The notes under the pieces are model-generated. The model was not told where the DNA came from and searched no databases. It saw only the letters and a list, made by a program, of their open reading frames with translations. A DNA stretch of 64,000 nt from an uncultured Bacteroidales bacterium (GTDB lineage: Bacteria > Bacteroidota > Bacteroidia > Bacteroidales > Paludibacteraceae), in assembly GCA_902766045.1 (NCBI GenBank), contig CACXCA010000024.1:1-64000 (forward strand), read 5' to 3'. How positions within the stretch are numbered: the stretch's first letter is position 1; each line of letters opens with the position of its first letter. Of the stretch, positions 8,189 to 18,224 are shown in pieces. The position numbers and the translations under genes were made by a program.

Positions 8189-11161
8189 TTATTGTATTAC
8201 TATCTTTAACGTTTGTTGATTTCCGTTGCTTTGTAATAGAATGTAATAGACGCCTGTAGGAAGAGGTGTGTAATCGCCAAATCTCAGTTGTTTTTTCTCT
8301 TTCCCCGTATAGGAAGAACGTAGTTTGCCATCTGCACCATAAAGATAAACCGTGTAGGTCTCGTCTGTTTGTGGGGTTATTAGCAGATTGATCTTGCCGT
8401 CGGAGAGGGATGTTATTCTCATCCATGAATTGGATGTTGAGACTTCCTGGTGGTAGGTGTCTTCCGTTGGCTCTAATTCCCACCAGTCAATGTTCATTAG
8501 GAAGGCACTCTCTCCTGTATAGTTGAGTGTTAACTTTTGCACTCCATTGGATAGTGTCACATACGAATCTGTCACATACCAGTCGTTCCATCCATCCGTT
8601 TTCTCAGGATCTACCGTCAGTTCTCCCAATAAGGCCCCAGTTGAATCGTGAAGAGAGAGATGACTAGGCTCTTCTGCTTCCGACGCTACATTGGCACGGA
8701 ATATGTATTTGCCAGCTACGGGTACATCTACTAGGTATTGAGACCAGTCGCCATTGTTAATCCATCCTAAGTTGAGCGTACCCACATTATCTGGCTCTAT
8801 CTGTACGCCCGACATGGAGATATAATCTTCTGCTTCGATTCTTGCAGGGATAATAATTGGTTCGAATGGTTGATTGGTTAATTTAAGATTAGCATCGAAC
8901 GTATAGTTTTCGCCTGCTTTGGTCTCCACTGTAACTTGGTTGTTTTTATATTGCAGATTCAATGTGCCTCCGCATTGAGATGTGATGGAGACGAACTCCA
9001 AAGAGTGTCCGTTCCAAACCATTGAATCGAGTATGAAACCACCACGAGCACGAAGTCCGGTCACATGTCCGTCCTCCCATTTAGAAGGTAGGGCAGGGAG
9101 AAGTTGTATTTTCCCGTTATGACTTTGCATCAACATCTCATTGATGCCAGATACTGCTCCGAAATTACCATCGATTTGAAATGGTGGATGGGCATCAAAC
9201 ATGTTGTTATACGTTCTGTCTGGTGTTAATAGCATACGAATGAGGTTGTAGGCATGATCTCCATCATGTAAGCGTGCCCATAAGTTAATCTTCCAGGCTA
9301 GAGACCAACCCGTAGCTAGATCGCCTCGTTGTTGCAATGTGGTCTTGGCAGCTTCTGCTAATTGAGGTGTCTCATCCACAGTGATCTGGGCACTTGGGAA
9401 CATGCCGTACAGATGGGAGACATGTCGATGGTCGCTTCTAGGATTGTCCCAGTCATAAAACCATTCCTGTAGCTGGTCGTATTGACCAATCTTATGAGGA
9501 GGCAATCGCTTGACGGAAGATTGCATCTTGGCTCGTAATTCTTCATCAACACCTAAAATTTCAGAAGCTTTAATTGTATAATTCCATACATCACGGATGA
9601 TCTGATTGTCCATTGTAGGTGCAAAACATACATTATAGCCTCCATGGTCGTTTTCTGGAGAACAACTTGGGGCTGTTACCAGATAATTCTGTCCTGTGAT
9701 CGGTTCTTCAACCATGCTGTTCAAGAAAAATTGTGCGGAACCTTTTATCGTAGAGTACACCTCCGAGAGAAATTCTATATCTGTTGGATTGTAGAGATAG
9801 TGTTCCCATAGATGAGTGCAGAGCCATCCGGCACCGGTAGGCCACAAGCCCCATGCTCCATCAATAGGAGCTGAACGATTCCATAAATCCGTGTTGTGAT
9901 GCTCCACCCATCCTTCGGAAACACCCCAATGAACTCTTGCCGTTTTTTCTCCTTGGGGAACCATTGATTTCACTTTCTCAATCAATGGAATGGCACATTC
10001 AGGAAGATTGGCCGACTCAGCTAACCAGTAGTTCATCTCTAGATTGATGTTGGTGGTGTATTTACTACCCCATATAGGATTGGTGTCTTTATTCCATATT
10101 CCTTGTAAGTTGGCAGGTTGACCGCCGGCACGGGAACTGGCGATCAGCAGATAGCGACCATATTGATAATATAACTCCACAAAATCAGGGTCGTCTGTAG
10201 AATTGAAGTTCTTGACACGGGTGGTTGTGATATCACCTGCACTTGCATGCGGTTCACCCAAGTTCAGATGTACACGGTTGAAAAGCGACTGATAATCTTT
10301 CAAATGATTTTTCAGTATTTGCTCATAGTCTTTCTGTAGCACTTTATTCATAATCTCTTTCGCACGGGCACTAGGATTGCCCGATACATCTTCGAAGGAG
10401 TTGAAGTTGGTCGCCGTTGTTAATATTAATGTGGCGGTATTGGCTCCTGAGACATTGATCTTATTGTCAGCGAGGGAAACGGTACCACCTTCTGTGATGA
10501 CAGCCATTCTGTTTTGAAACTTGATGGCGTTAACCGTCACATCATAAACCAATGTGTTACCGTCGGATGATAGGTAGTTGTTTCGATGGGGCGTTGTCAT
10601 TGTGGCATTGAAAGAGATTTTCCCTGTCTCGTTGGCGGAGAGCCGTATTACGATGACATGGTCTGGATAACTTGCGAAATATTCGCGTGTGTATTCAATA
10701 CCGTTATATGTGTATGTCGTTTTTGCAATGGCGGTGCTTAAATCCAACTCGCGGTAATAGTTTTTAACGTCAGAATGAGGGAAGTTCAGTTCTATATTAC
10801 CTACAGGCTGAAAACTTGCCGGTCCGTAGCCAATCATGTGGTCGTTGACGATGGATTCAGCTGTTGCGTAATCGCCAGAGAATAACGCATTGCGTACGCT
10901 GGAGAGATAATTAGCCGCATTCTCTTTGTTGTTATTGCCTGGTTCTCCCGACCATACAGTGCTTTCGTTTAATCCTATAATGTCTTTTGTCACGCCACCA
11001 TAGATCAGACCACCCATGTAGCCGTTGCCGATGGGAAGTGCATCCGTGAAACTGTTACCTGCATCTGAATTATACCAAAGCACCATTGGTTTGGCTTCTA
11101 TACAGACAGTGGATCCTGCCATTAGCAAAACTCCACAAAAAATCTTGAATAAGTTTTTCAT
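8189..11161 (-). CDS. Secreted GH95 alpha-L-fucosidase-like enzyme with CBM6 and T9SS-like sorting domain
   Basis: The product (about 991 residues from the ATG at 11161; a TTG two codons upstream is less likely) starts with a signal peptide ending near CIEAK. The GH95 catalytic region spans ~25-740. It has LPIGNGYMGGLIYGG near the N-terminus, the paired Asn of TTNINLEMNYW (N371, N373), the Glu of SPEN (E503) and the Asp of QIDGNFG (D664). These match the catalytic Asn/Glu/Asp set known for bifidobacterial AfcA. A CBM6-like carbohydrate-binding domain follows at ~770-895 (RIEAEDY, NNGDWSQYLVDVP), and the last ~75 residues are T9SS type A-like (GVYYILL, then IVIQ). The enzyme likely removes alpha-1,2-fucose or alpha-L-galactose from host or plant glycans outside the cell. 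There is no SusC/D pair beside it, so it is not part of a visible polysaccharide utilisation locus. Confidence 0.9.
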   Translation of the reverse strand: MKNLFKIFCGVLLMAGSTVCIEAKPMVLWYNSDAGNSFTDALPIGNGYMGGLIYGGVTKDIIGLNESTVWSGEPGNNNKENAANYLSSVRNALFSGDYATAESIVNDHMIGYGPASFQPVGNIELNFPHSDVKNYYRELDLSTAIAKTTYTYNGIEYTREYFASYPDHVIVIRLSANETGKISFNATMTTPHRNNYLSSDGNTLVYDVTVNAIKFQNRMAVITEGGTVSLADNKINVSGANTATLILTTATNFNSFEDVSGNPSARAKEIMNKVLQKDYEQILKNHLKDYQSLFNRVHLNLGEPHASAGDITTTRVKNFNSTDDPDFVELYYQYGRYLLIASSRAGGQPANLQGIWNKDTNPIWGSKYTTNINLEMNYWLAESANLPECAIPLIEKVKSMVPQGEKTARVHWGVSEGWVEHHNTDLWNRSAPIDGAWGLWPTGAGWLCTHLWEHYLYNPTDIEFLSEVYSTIKGSAQFFLNSMVEEPITGQNYLVTAPSCSPENDHGGYNVCFAPTMDNQIIRDVWNYTIKASEILGVDEELRAKMQSSVKRLPPHKIGQYDQLQEWFYDWDNPRSDHRHVSHLYGMFPSAQITVDETPQLAEAAKTTLQQRGDLATGWSLAWKINLWARLHDGDHAYNLIRMLLTPDRTYNNMFDAHPPFQIDGNFGAVSGINEMLMQSHNGKIQLLPALPSKWEDGHVTGLRARGGFILDSMVWNGHSLEFVSITSQCGGTLNLQYKNNQVTVETKAGENYTFDANLKLTNQPFEPIIIPARIEAEDYISMSGVQIEPDNVGTLNLGWINNGDWSQYLVDVPVAGKYIFRANVASEAEEPSHLSLHDSTGALLGELTVDPEKTDGWNDWYVTDSYVTLSNGVQKLTLNYTGESAFLMNIDWWELEPTEDTYHQEVSTSNSWMRITSLSDGKINLLITPQTDETYTVYLYGADGKLRSSYTGKEKKQLRFGDYTPLPTGVYYILLQSNGNQQTLKIVIQ

Positions 11162-11469
11162 GCTCAAAATTGCGTTTGCTTCCTGAATAATTCAACAATA
11201 ATTCATTATGGTTCTTTATGAACCGAAGCAAATATAAAGTTAGTGCTTTTAAATGCAGGTATAGTGAACGAAATATACAGAAGAATGACACTCAAATACA
11301 TTGACACGCTCTCTTAATGCCATTTCTTATGGGTTTGTTGAAGTAAATGAAACAATGTTGATCGCTACTTTTCTTTATTCGATGTGTTCTTCAAAGTTTC
11401 AATATCAATTGACAAACAACGGAACCACAACCGTCTTCAATAATTTCATAATAGTTAGTCGTACGAACT
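11162..11469. other. Intergenic region upstream of the GH95 gene
   Basis: About 308 bp without a credible gene. It holds a minus-strand -7 box TATATTTG (11236-11229, CAAATATA on the plus strand) placed 68 bp before the GH95 ATG, which is the likely GH95 promoter. No convincing -33 element, repeat or RNA gene is visible in the remainder. Confidence 0.45.
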
Positions 11470-12243
11470 TTATCTTATGAAACTTCTTATATCTATCAAA
11501 TCAATCTCCTGATCTTTGCATTGGTTTAATTTTCTTTCTTTTGTGACTCTTCTCATGATACTATTTCGCGAGAGGACCCCGTACCCATATATATTGACAA
11601 TGAGTTTATTACAACAACAAAAATCATTGTCCTCCGTCACCACTCTTTCTGTTATTTCATCTCCGTTGTCTGTTACATATGTCTCTTCAAACTGATAGTT
11701 TTTCAATTCATCCTTTATTATAAAGTTGATAAGCTTTTGATAATAAGGAATATAAGAAGGCGGTACATATTTCTCCATCTCTTCTTTAAATGCGTTCAGA
11801 TTGACGGCCTGAGTGAGTTCATATATATTGCACATAATTGGAATACAATATTCAGGATGTTCTGTTATGCTAAGGGTAGAGAGAACAATTCGCTTGTATT
11901 CATCTGTTGCATCCGCATGAAGTAATATCATTCTATGCAGAAGATCTAATTTTTGCTCTTTGGTTATGATACTATCATCTATTCCATACAAGATATGATA
12001 CACTCTGGTTGCGATCATTTCAGCCATAAGTGGATTTTCCTGACGCCAGGACAGAGAATCCTGGCAGTTGTCAAAAATCAGAAGGACCGTCTCCCTGTAA
12101 TATTTTTCCATGTCCGTAATTACGTCGGCATCGTTCAGTTGTTTATTGTCCGCCGAGAGTACAAGACCTTTGTAATCAAAAGCCTTCACCATACAGGAAC
12201 AGCAGATTGCATTGACAAGAAAAAAGAAAAAGAAACGTTTCAT
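11470..12243 (-). CDS. Secreted or lipid-anchored hypothetical protein
   Basis: A 257-residue protein begins MKRFFFFFLVNAICCSCMVK, a hydrophobic signal sequence with several Cys that could serve as a lipobox. The mature part is mostly helical and contains a run of short helices at ~85-165 resembling a small alpha-solenoid. A Cys-rich patch (DFCCCNKL) lies at ~210, and the C-terminus is charged. I do not recognise a family. It is followed on neither side by an obvious partner; the small membrane protein upstream reads in the same direction with a 41-bp gap, so they may be co-transcribed. Function is unknown. Confidence 0.65.
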   Translation of the reverse strand: MKRFFFFFLVNAICCSCMVKAFDYKGLVLSADNKQLNDADVITDMEKYYRETVLLIFDNCQDSLSWRQENPLMAEMIATRVYHILYGIDDSIITKEQKLDLLHRMILLHADATDEYKRIVLSTLSITEHPEYCIPIMCNIYELTQAVNLNAFKEEMEKYVPPSYIPYYQKLINFIIKDELKNYQFEETYVTDNGDEITERVVTEDNDFCCCNKLIVNIYGYGVLSRNSIMRRVTKERKLNQCKDQEIDLIDIRSFIR

Positions 12244-12284
12244 TCGGAAGTGAGATAATATACTATTGTTATTATAATCTTATA

Positions 12285-12551
12285 TTAGATATGGACAACC
12301 GCCACAACGATTAGGAACAGAAGAAGTAGGAACAATTTGAGTCTGATCCGCTCTCTCCAAAGGAGAAGAGAGATATAAATACCTATGCCTTCTAAACCTA
12401 TGCGTATCCATAGAATCCAATCGCGGATATAATACAATATGGACGAGAAATAATAGCTATAGAGCAGATGGATATCAGCCAGCATCAGACATGCGTTCAT
12501 GACCATTGCTAGCACTGCTATGATTTTCTTTGTTCTACGACTGACGGACAT
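12285..12551 (-). CDS. Small integral membrane protein
   Basis: From the ATG at 12551 (a TTG two codons upstream is less likely) the product is 88 residues. It has a basic start (MSVSRRTKK), then about three hydrophobic segments at ~10-35, ~38-63 and ~68-88, the last being a nearly pure Leu/Ile/Val helix. I recognise no family. It lies 41 bp upstream of the secreted hypothetical gene on the same strand. The composition is that of a real membrane protein, but function is unknown. Confidence 0.5.
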   Translation of the reverse strand: MSVSRRTKKIIAVLAMVMNACLMLADIHLLYSYYFSSILYYIRDWILWIRIGLEGIGIYISLLLWRERIRLKLFLLLLFLIVVAVVHI

Positions 12552-12752
12552 TATCAATGAATTTTATTACCTCAAAGATAGAAAAAAATAATAGACAAAT
12601 GAATTTGGTGATTTTACGGAATGATTTCTCTTCTGTCTATTGTGTGCTATATTGTTCTCAAATATAATAAAATAGGCAATCAAATTGAAATAGGTTGGAT
12701 ATGTGTTGGGAAAAAATAGGAGAGGATGATAATAAAAAAACGAATTGTTTGA

Positions 12753-12782
12753 TTGGAAAATCCGAAAAAAAACATATATTTG
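12753..12782 (+). promoter_or_regulatory. Promoter of the first mini T9SS-domain protein
   Basis: TATATTTG at 12775-12782 is a perfect -7 box, with TTG at 12753-12755 19 bp upstream. Transcription would start near 12789. This supports the ATG at 12818 as the start rather than upstream in-frame codons at 12701 or 12695. Confidence 0.6.
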
Positions 12783-12817
12783 TTTCTATCAAAATGTTTA
12801 ACCTAAATCACCCTGAT

Positions 12818-13159
12818 ATGAAGCATGCTATTGTGATAATCCTAGCCTTTTTTATTGGCTTTCCCTCTGCAGTATTGGGGGTTAACTTGTCTGAGAATAC
12901 TGACAAAGGAAATGAAGGCAAAACAACTAATCAGATTGTTGTTTCTCCCAATCCCGCAACGGAATTTGTTACGTTGACGGTTCCATCTTCATTCGATTTC
13001 GTTCTGTTTAGTACCAATGGGAAACAGATTGTGTCGGCTACAGATTGCTCTTCTGTCTATAAGGTAGATGTCTCATCATTAGAGGCAGGAATCTATATCT
13101 TGAATATCATCATAGATGATAATATCTACATGAAAAAAGTTGTCATTTCAAAAAAGTAA
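12818..13159 (+). CDS. Mini secreted protein consisting of a signal peptide and a T9SS type A-like domain
   Basis: The 114-residue product has a signal peptide (MKHAIVIILAFFIGFPSAVLG) and a short acidic linker. The rest, ~38-114, has every landmark of a T9SS type A C-terminal domain: VVSPNPATEFVTL near its start, an FSTNGKQI strand, LEAGIYILNI and a basic end VVISKK. No cargo domain remains between signal and sorting domain. The start was chosen because the promoter -7 box lies at 12775-12782. The gene converges on hisS. A paralogue-like gene of the same layout occurs at 18779-19102. It could be a decoy, a scaffold or a free sorting-domain-like surface protein; this cannot be decided from sequence. 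Confidence 0.7.
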   Translation: MKHAIVIILAFFIGFPSAVLGVNLSENTDKGNEGKTTNQIVVSPNPATEFVTLTVPSSFDFVLFSTNGKQIVSATDCSSVYKVDVSSLEAGIYILNIIIDDNIYMKKVVISKK

Positions 13160-13261
13160 CAAAAAGAGAAACGCCCCTGATTATACAATGATTATATAAA
13201 GAGGGACGTCTGATAGTATCTACAGAACATACACGCAAGTATTACCTGGATTGTCTGATTT

Positions 13262-14629
13262 TCAATTGACTTTCAGAAGATTAATCACGTCATTAATTGA
13301 ACATAAGTTTTGTTCTCCTGTTGTCATGTTTTTCAGCATTACTTTCTGTTCGTTCATCTCTGTTTCTCCGATGATACCAACATAAGGGATGTTCTTCGCA
13401 TCAGCATAGCTCATTTGCTTCTTTAGTTTGGCAGGCTCTGGGTATATTTCCGCAGGAATGCCTGCAGCACGAACTTGATTGATGCAGGTAAGAGCATATT
13501 TTAGTTCTTCTGGTCCGAAAGAGACAAATAAAAGTTTTGTTGTTTGCATCATGTCGGTTGGATAAAGATCCAGTTGGTTGAGAACATCGTAGATACGGTC
13601 TGCACCAAAAGAGATACCGACACCGGAGACACCATCCAAGCCAAACACACCGGTTAGATTATCGTATCGACCGCCGCCGGTGATACTTCCGATCTGAACA
13701 TCTAATGCTTTCACCTCGAAGATGGCACCAGTGTAGTAGTTGAGACCGCGAGCCAAGGTTAGGTCGAGTTCTACTTTTGTCTGAACGTTTAATGCTTCGA
13801 TATAAGAAAGGATGGAAGAGATTTCTTCTATACCCTTTAGTCCCGTTTCAGAAGAAGAGAGGAATTCACGGATGGTATTTAGTTTTTCCTTGTTGTTGCC
13901 TTGAAGGAGGATGATAGGCTGAAGTTTGTTGATAGCTTCGGCACTGATTCCTTTGGACGCCAGTTCGGCGTTGACATTGTCCAGTCCGATCTTATCCAAT
14001 TTGTCGATAGCCACGGTGATGTCAACGATTTTATCAGCCTCGCCAATCACTTCAGCTATACCAGATAATATCTTTCTGTTATTGATTTTGATGCAGACAT
14101 TTACCTTCAGTCTGCGGAAAACTTCATCTACAATTTGGATAAGTTCCACTTCATTGAGAAGAGAGTCGCTTCCCACTACGTCAACATCACATTGATAGAA
14201 CTCACGATAACGTCCTTTTTGAGGTTTGTCGGCTCTCCATACAGGTTGTATCTGATAACGTTTGAAAGGGAACGATATTTTATCTCTGTTCATCACAACA
14301 AAACGTGCGAAAGGGACTGTCAGGTCATAGCGTAGTCCTTTTTCCGAAATTTTGTTGATGAGCTTTATTGAGTTGCGAGATTCTAAATCCGCCTGATCTG
14401 TATTTGCCAGATAATCGCCGGAGTTTAGGATTTTAAATAGAAGTTTATCCCCCTCATCGCCGTATTTCCCCATGAGTGTGGATAGATTTTCCATTGCAGG
14501 GGTTTCAATCTGTTGAAACCCGTAGAGTCTGAAAACCTCTTTAATCGTATTGAATATGTAATTGCGACGCACCATTTCTATGGGTGCGAAATCTCGTGTT
14601 CCTTTTGGAATTGATGGTTTTGTTGCCAT
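13262..14629 (-). CDS. hisS: Histidyl-tRNA synthetase
   Basis: The 455-residue enzyme charges tRNA-His with histidine in the cytoplasm. It shows class II synthetase motif 1 near residues 45-60 and motif 2 with the ERFRYY-like [20 protein letters not shown] at ~130-150. The HisRS signature [14 protein letters not shown] lies at ~295, motif 3 GGGRYDNL at ~318, and a C-terminal anticodon-binding domain at ~360-455. Length is normal for the family. The ATG at 14629 gives the expected start ([14 protein letters not shown]). The gene is divergent from the phoH-like gene. Confidence 0.97.
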   Translation of the reverse strand: MATKPSIPKGTRDFAPIEMVRRNYIFNTIKEVFRLYGFQQIETPAMENLSTLMGKYGDEGDKLLFKILNSGDYLANTDQADLESRNSIKLINKISEKGLRYDLTVPFARFVVMNRDKISFPFKRYQIQPVWRADKPQKGRYREFYQCDVDVVGSDSLLNEVELIQIVDEVFRRLKVNVCIKINNRKILSGIAEVIGEADKIVDITVAIDKLDKIGLDNVNAELASKGISAEAINKLQPIILLQGNNKEKLNTIREFLSSSETGLKGIEEISSILSYIEALNVQTKVELDLTLARGLNYYTGAIFEVKALDVQIGSITGGGRYDNLTGVFGLDGVSGVGISFGADRIYDVLNQLDLYPTDMMQTTKLLFVSFGPEELKYALTCINQVRAAGIPAEIYPEPAKLKKQMSYADAKNIPYVGIIGETEMNEQKVMLKNMTTGEQNLCSINDVINLLKVN

Positions 14630-14657
14630 TCTTTTTCTCTTTTGTATTAAACGGGTG

Positions 14658-14665
14658 CAAAATTA
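14658..14665 (-). promoter_or_regulatory. -7 box of hisS
   Basis: TAATTTTG on the minus strand (CAAAATTA on plus) matches TAnnTTTG and lies 29 bp before the hisS ATG. No clear -33 element is seen. Confidence 0.4.
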
Positions 14666-14751
14666 AGAATAATTTATGAAAGGGAACTTATTTTATACTT
14701 TTCTGTTGATAATTTCTTGTGAAAGTTTCAAAAAAAGAGAATACGAATGTC

Positions 14752-14759
14752 TATCTTTG
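14752..14759 (+). promoter_or_regulatory. -7 box of the phoH-purC transcript
   Basis: TATCTTTG matches TAnnTTTG and ends 37 bp before the phoH-like ATG at 14797. Spacing to a -33 TTTG is not convincing. Confidence 0.5.
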
Positions 14760-14796
14760 CACCACCATAATACATTGAATATAAAAATATTCTTGA

Positions 14797-15786
14797 ATGA
14801 TAGAGGAGATACTTTTTATTGAGAATGCAGATCCCGTTGTTTTATACGGTGTGAATAATAGTAATATCGTGACATTGAGGAATTTATTCCCGAAATTGCG
14901 TATTGTGGCAAGAGGAAATGCGGTGAAGTGTAAAGGTGATGAACAGGAGGTGAAGGCGTTCGAAGAAGTGTTCAATAAGATAGAACGTCATTGTGCTCAA
15001 TATAATTCGTTGGATGAAACGACACTTATCGATTATGTTAAGGGGGGAGTTGTAGATACTAAGAGTGAAAAGGATTTAATCATATATGGTGTAAATGGCA
15101 AGCCGATTGTTGCACGGACGCCCAATCAGAAAAAGTTAGTTCAGCTATTTGAAAAACAGGATTTGATATTTGCGGTTGGTCCTGCGGGTTCAGGAAAGAC
15201 ATATACGGCGATCGCATTAGCTGTTAAGGCATTGAAGAACAAGGAGGTGCGTAAAATCATCTTGAGTCGTCCAGCTGTGGAGGCGGGCGAGAAATTAGGA
15301 TTCTTGCCAGGCGATATGAAGGAGAAGATAGATCCCTATCTGCAACCATTGTATGATGCATTGCAGGATATGATTCATGGTGCTAAACTGAAGGATTTGA
15401 TGGAGAATGGCACTATTCAGATTGCACCGTTGGCTTTTATGAGAGGACGGACACTGAATGATGCGTTTATAATCTTGGATGAGGCGCAAAATACGACGAC
15501 GCAACAAATAAAAATGTTCCTGACTCGTATGGGTATGAACAGTAAGATTATTGTTACGGGCGATATGTCACAGATTGATTTACCTGCGCATCAGAAATCT
15601 GGCTTGATAGATGCCTTGGATATCTTAAAGAATGTTGAAGGTGTTGCAAAGATTGAATTTGATGTGAGAGATATCGTAAGACATCAGTTGGTTCAGCGAA
15701 TTGTTGAGGCGTATGAGAAAGCAGATGAGGTGCGGAAGGAGAAGAGAAAGAAAGAAAAGGAGATGACAGAAGAAGTAAAAATTTAA
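14797..15786 (+). CDS. PhoH-like ATPase
   Basis: The 329-residue protein has a short N-terminal region with a KH-like segment (~25-70) followed by the PhoH P-loop NTPase domain. Walker A is GPAGSGKT at 128-135 and Walker B is FIILDEAQN with D228/E229. [11 protein letters not shown] motif follows at ~250 and a highly charged Lys/Glu tail ends the protein. The family is an ATPase linked to RNA metabolism, often encoded near ybeY; the exact substrate is not settled. The gene is followed after 13 bp by purC on the same strand, so the two are probably co-transcribed. Confidence 0.92.
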   Translation: MIEEILFIENADPVVLYGVNNSNIVTLRNLFPKLRIVARGNAVKCKGDEQEVKAFEEVFNKIERHCAQYNSLDETTLIDYVKGGVVDTKSEKDLIIYGVNGKPIVARTPNQKKLVQLFEKQDLIFAVGPAGSGKTYTAIALAVKALKNKEVRKIILSRPAVEAGEKLGFLPGDMKEKIDPYLQPLYDALQDMIHGAKLKDLMENGTIQIAPLAFMRGRTLNDAFIILDEAQNTTTQQIKMFLTRMGMNSKIIVTGDMSQIDLPAHQKSGLIDALDILKNVEGVAKIEFDVRDIVRHQLVQRIVEAYEKADEVRKEKRKKEKEMTEEVKI

Positions 15787-15799
15787 AATAAATATAACA

Positions 15800-16750
15800 A
15801 TGGAGAATGCATTAACTAAAACAGATTTCAACTTTCCTAATCAAAAAGGAGTATATCATGGTAAAGTACGTGATGTATATAGTGTTGGCGATGACAAACT
15901 AGTTATGGTGGCAACTGATAGAATTTCAGCATTCGATGTCATCCTTCCGAAGGGAATACCGTTCAAGGGACAAATGTTGAATCAGATTGCAGCTAAGTTT
16001 TTGGATGATACAAAGGATATTTGTCCAAACTGGAAACTTGCAACACCTGACCCGATGGTGACAGTGGGTATTCGCTGTGAGGGCTTCCCTGTGGAGATGA
16101 TTGTGAGAGGTTATCTTTGTGGAAGTGCTTGGAGAGCTTATAAGAGTGGTGTAAGAGAGATTTGTGGTGTTAAGATTCCTGATGGAATGAAAGAGAATCA
16201 AAAATTCCCTTCACCTATTATCACTCCTACAACAAAAGCTGAAATAGGTAAGCATGATGAGGATATCTCAAAAGAAGAGATCTTGAAACAAGGTCTTGTA
16301 TCAAAAGAAGATTATGAATTGTTGGAGAAATATACGTTGGCTTTGTTCCAAAGAGGAACTGAGATTGCTGCAAAACGTGGTTTGATTTTGGTAGATACTA
16401 AATATGAGTTTGGAAAGGCTAATGGCACGATCTATCTGATGGATGAGATCCATACACCAGACTCTTCTCGTTATTTCTATTCAGAAGGTTACCAGGAACG
16501 TTTTGAAAAAGGAGAGGCTCAGAAACAATTGTCTAAGGAGTTCGTTCGTGAATGGCTGATGGATAATGGATTCCAAGGTAAGGCAGGACAAAAAGTTCCT
16601 GAGATGACGGATGAGATTGTGAAATCTATTTCAGACCGTTATATTGAATTGTACGAGAATATCGTAGGAGAAAAATTCCAGAAGTCAGAGGATTTGTCTT
16701 CCTTGAATCGTCGTATCGAAAACAATGTAATTGCATATTTGAATAAATAA
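15800..16750 (+). CDS. purC: Phosphoribosylaminoimidazole-succinocarboxamide synthase
   Basis: The 316-residue enzyme joins aspartate to CAIR with ATP to give SAICAR in purine biosynthesis. The SAICAR synthetase signatures are visible: [20 protein letters not shown] at the N-terminus, [16 protein letters not shown] at ~105-120, and [12 protein letters not shown] with [14 protein letters not shown] at ~195-225. The length fits the longer Bacteroidetes/eukaryote-like version of the enzyme. It follows the phoH-like gene by 13 bp and ends before a strong intrinsic terminator. Confidence 0.97.
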   Translation: MENALTKTDFNFPNQKGVYHGKVRDVYSVGDDKLVMVATDRISAFDVILPKGIPFKGQMLNQIAAKFLDDTKDICPNWKLATPDPMVTVGIRCEGFPVEMIVRGYLCGSAWRAYKSGVREICGVKIPDGMKENQKFPSPIITPTTKAEIGKHDEDISKEEILKQGLVSKEDYELLEKYTLALFQRGTEIAAKRGLILVDTKYEFGKANGTIYLMDEIHTPDSSRYFYSEGYQERFEKGEAQKQLSKEFVREWLMDNGFQGKAGQKVPEMTDEIVKSISDRYIELYENIVGEKFQKSEDLSSLNRRIENNVIAYLNK

Positions 16751-16761
16751 TAAAAATGTAG

Positions 16762-16798
16762 AAAGGCAGAAAGGGTAGGACATATCCTTTTTGCCTTT
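16762..16798 (+). terminator. Intrinsic terminator after purC
   Basis: A 13-bp stem (16762-16774 with 16786-16798, one G-T pair) and an 11-nt loop lie directly after purC. The 3' arm is T-rich and is followed by TGTTGT. It separates the phoH-purC unit from recF. Confidence 0.65.
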
Positions 16799-16811
16799 TG
16801 TTGTATAGACG

Positions 16812-17915
16812 ATGTATTTAGAGAGATTACGTGTTTTAAACTACAAAAATTTAGAGGAAGTCGATTTGACTCTTTCTCCTAAAATAAATTGTTTTATAGG
16901 CAATAATGGAGAAGGGAAAACAAATCTGCTTGATGCGGTGTATTATCTCTCTTTTTGTAAAAGTCATTCGGTCTCTGTCGATAGTCAGAATATCATGTAT
17001 GATAAAGATTTCTTCATGATTAATGGCACGTATATACTTGGCAATCAGACGACAGATATTTATTGCGGAATAAAGAGAAGACAAAAGAAACAGTTTAAAA
17101 GAGACAAAAAGGAGTATGATAAGCTATCGGATCATATAGGACTTTTGCCTTTGGTGTTGGTTTCTCCGGCTGATGAAGAGTTGATCCTTGGTGGTAGCGA
17201 AGAACGCCGGAAATTCATAGATGGCTTTATTGCACAATATGATAAAAAATACCTTTCATATTTATTGTCGTATAAAACATTGTTGACTCAACGAAATGCA
17301 ATGATTCGAAATGAAGTGAGGGATTCGTTGTTATATGATACAGTGGAGGAACAGATGTCGATGTATGGAACATATATATATGAGCAAAGGACTCGTTTCA
17401 TCTCTGAATTTATGCCTCATTTTCAGGAATTCCATCAGAATGTTTCAATGGGGAAAGAATCGGTGAAATTGTTTTATCGTTCTCAGATGCAGGAAACAGA
17501 TTCGTTGATGTCGTTGATGCAAGGAAGCAGAGAGAAGGATTTTATCGTAGGATATACGACTAAAGGAATTCACAAGGATGACTTGGATATGACAATGAAT
17601 GATCTGCCTATCCGGAAAGTGGGTTCGCAAGGACAAAACAAGACATATCTGATAGCGCTGAAATTAGCACAGTTCGATTTTTTAATGAGACTAAAGAATG
17701 AGAAACCGATATTGCTGTTTGATGATATATTTGACAAGTTAGATGCCCTTCGTGTAAATCAGATTGTCCAGCTGATGAAGGACAATCGTTTTGGACAAGT
17801 TTTCATTTCAGACACCAATAGAGAACATCTCTCTTCGTTGTTGAAAAACATAGATTGTGATTTCCATATTTATGGTGTGAAGTCAGGATCTGTGGAATTA
17901 AAGGAATCTAAATAA
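16812..17915 (+). CDS. recF: DNA replication and repair protein RecF
   Basis: The 367-residue SMC-like ATPase helps load RecA at gaps. Walker A GNNGEGKT is at 30-37, the ABC signature-like SQGQNKTYLIALKLAQ lies at ~275-290, and Walker B ILLFDDIFDKLD follows at ~305. The length is typical. It starts a probable operon with the DUF721 gene (6 bp downstream) and a thioesterase, an arrangement in which a RecF gene is coupled to a DciA-like helicase-loading candidate. Confidence 0.95.
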   Translation: MYLERLRVLNYKNLEEVDLTLSPKINCFIGNNGEGKTNLLDAVYYLSFCKSHSVSVDSQNIMYDKDFFMINGTYILGNQTTDIYCGIKRRQKKQFKRDKKEYDKLSDHIGLLPLVLVSPADEELILGGSEERRKFIDGFIAQYDKKYLSYLLSYKTLLTQRNAMIRNEVRDSLLYDTVEEQMSMYGTYIYEQRTRFISEFMPHFQEFHQNVSMGKESVKLFYRSQMQETDSLMSLMQGSREKDFIVGYTTKGIHKDDLDMTMNDLPIRKVGSQGQNKTYLIALKLAQFDFLMRLKNEKPILLFDDIFDKLDALRVNQIVQLMKDNRFGQVFISDTNREHLSSLLKNIDCDFHIYGVKSGSVELKESK

Positions 17916-17921
17916 ACGTAT

Positions 17922-18212
17922 ATGCAACGGCAGGAGGTGAAATTAATCGGAAGCGTGCTGCAGGAGTTGTTGCAGGAAGAGCGATTCTCTCAAAAGTTGA
18001 ATGAGACTCGGTTGATTGCATCATGGGGGAAAGTTGTGGGGGAGACTGTCGGCGCCTATACAGAGAAGATTTACGTAAAGAATAAGATTTTATATGTTAA
18101 GATTACGTTGCCAGCGGTTAAATCAGACTTAATGATGCAAATGGAAGAAATAAAACAAAAGTTGCATCAGGAAGTAGGATGTGAAGTGATTGATGAGATT
18201 CATATATATTAA
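17922..18212 (+). CDS. DUF721 (DciA-like) protein
   Basis: The 96-residue protein carries the DUF721 core: an N-terminal helix, a WGKVVGETVGAYTEKIYVKN segment at ~34-53, and LYVKITLPAVKSDLM before a final amphipathic helix. Family members include DciA, the ancestral loader of the replicative helicase DnaB. The Bacteroidetes forms are short versions whose function is less directly tested. It lies 6 bp after recF, which fits a replication or repair role. Confidence 0.85.
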   Translation: MQRQEVKLIGSVLQELLQEERFSQKLNETRLIASWGKVVGETVGAYTEKIYVKNKILYVKITLPAVKSDLMMQMEEIKQKLHQEVGCEVIDEIHIY

Positions 18213-18224
18213 GAAACTAGGAGA

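Noticed and set aside
13171-13208. Imperfect hairpin between the first mini T9SS-domain gene and hisS
   Set aside because: Short GC-rich arms with a mismatch, a long loop and no T-tract; not strong enough to call a terminator.
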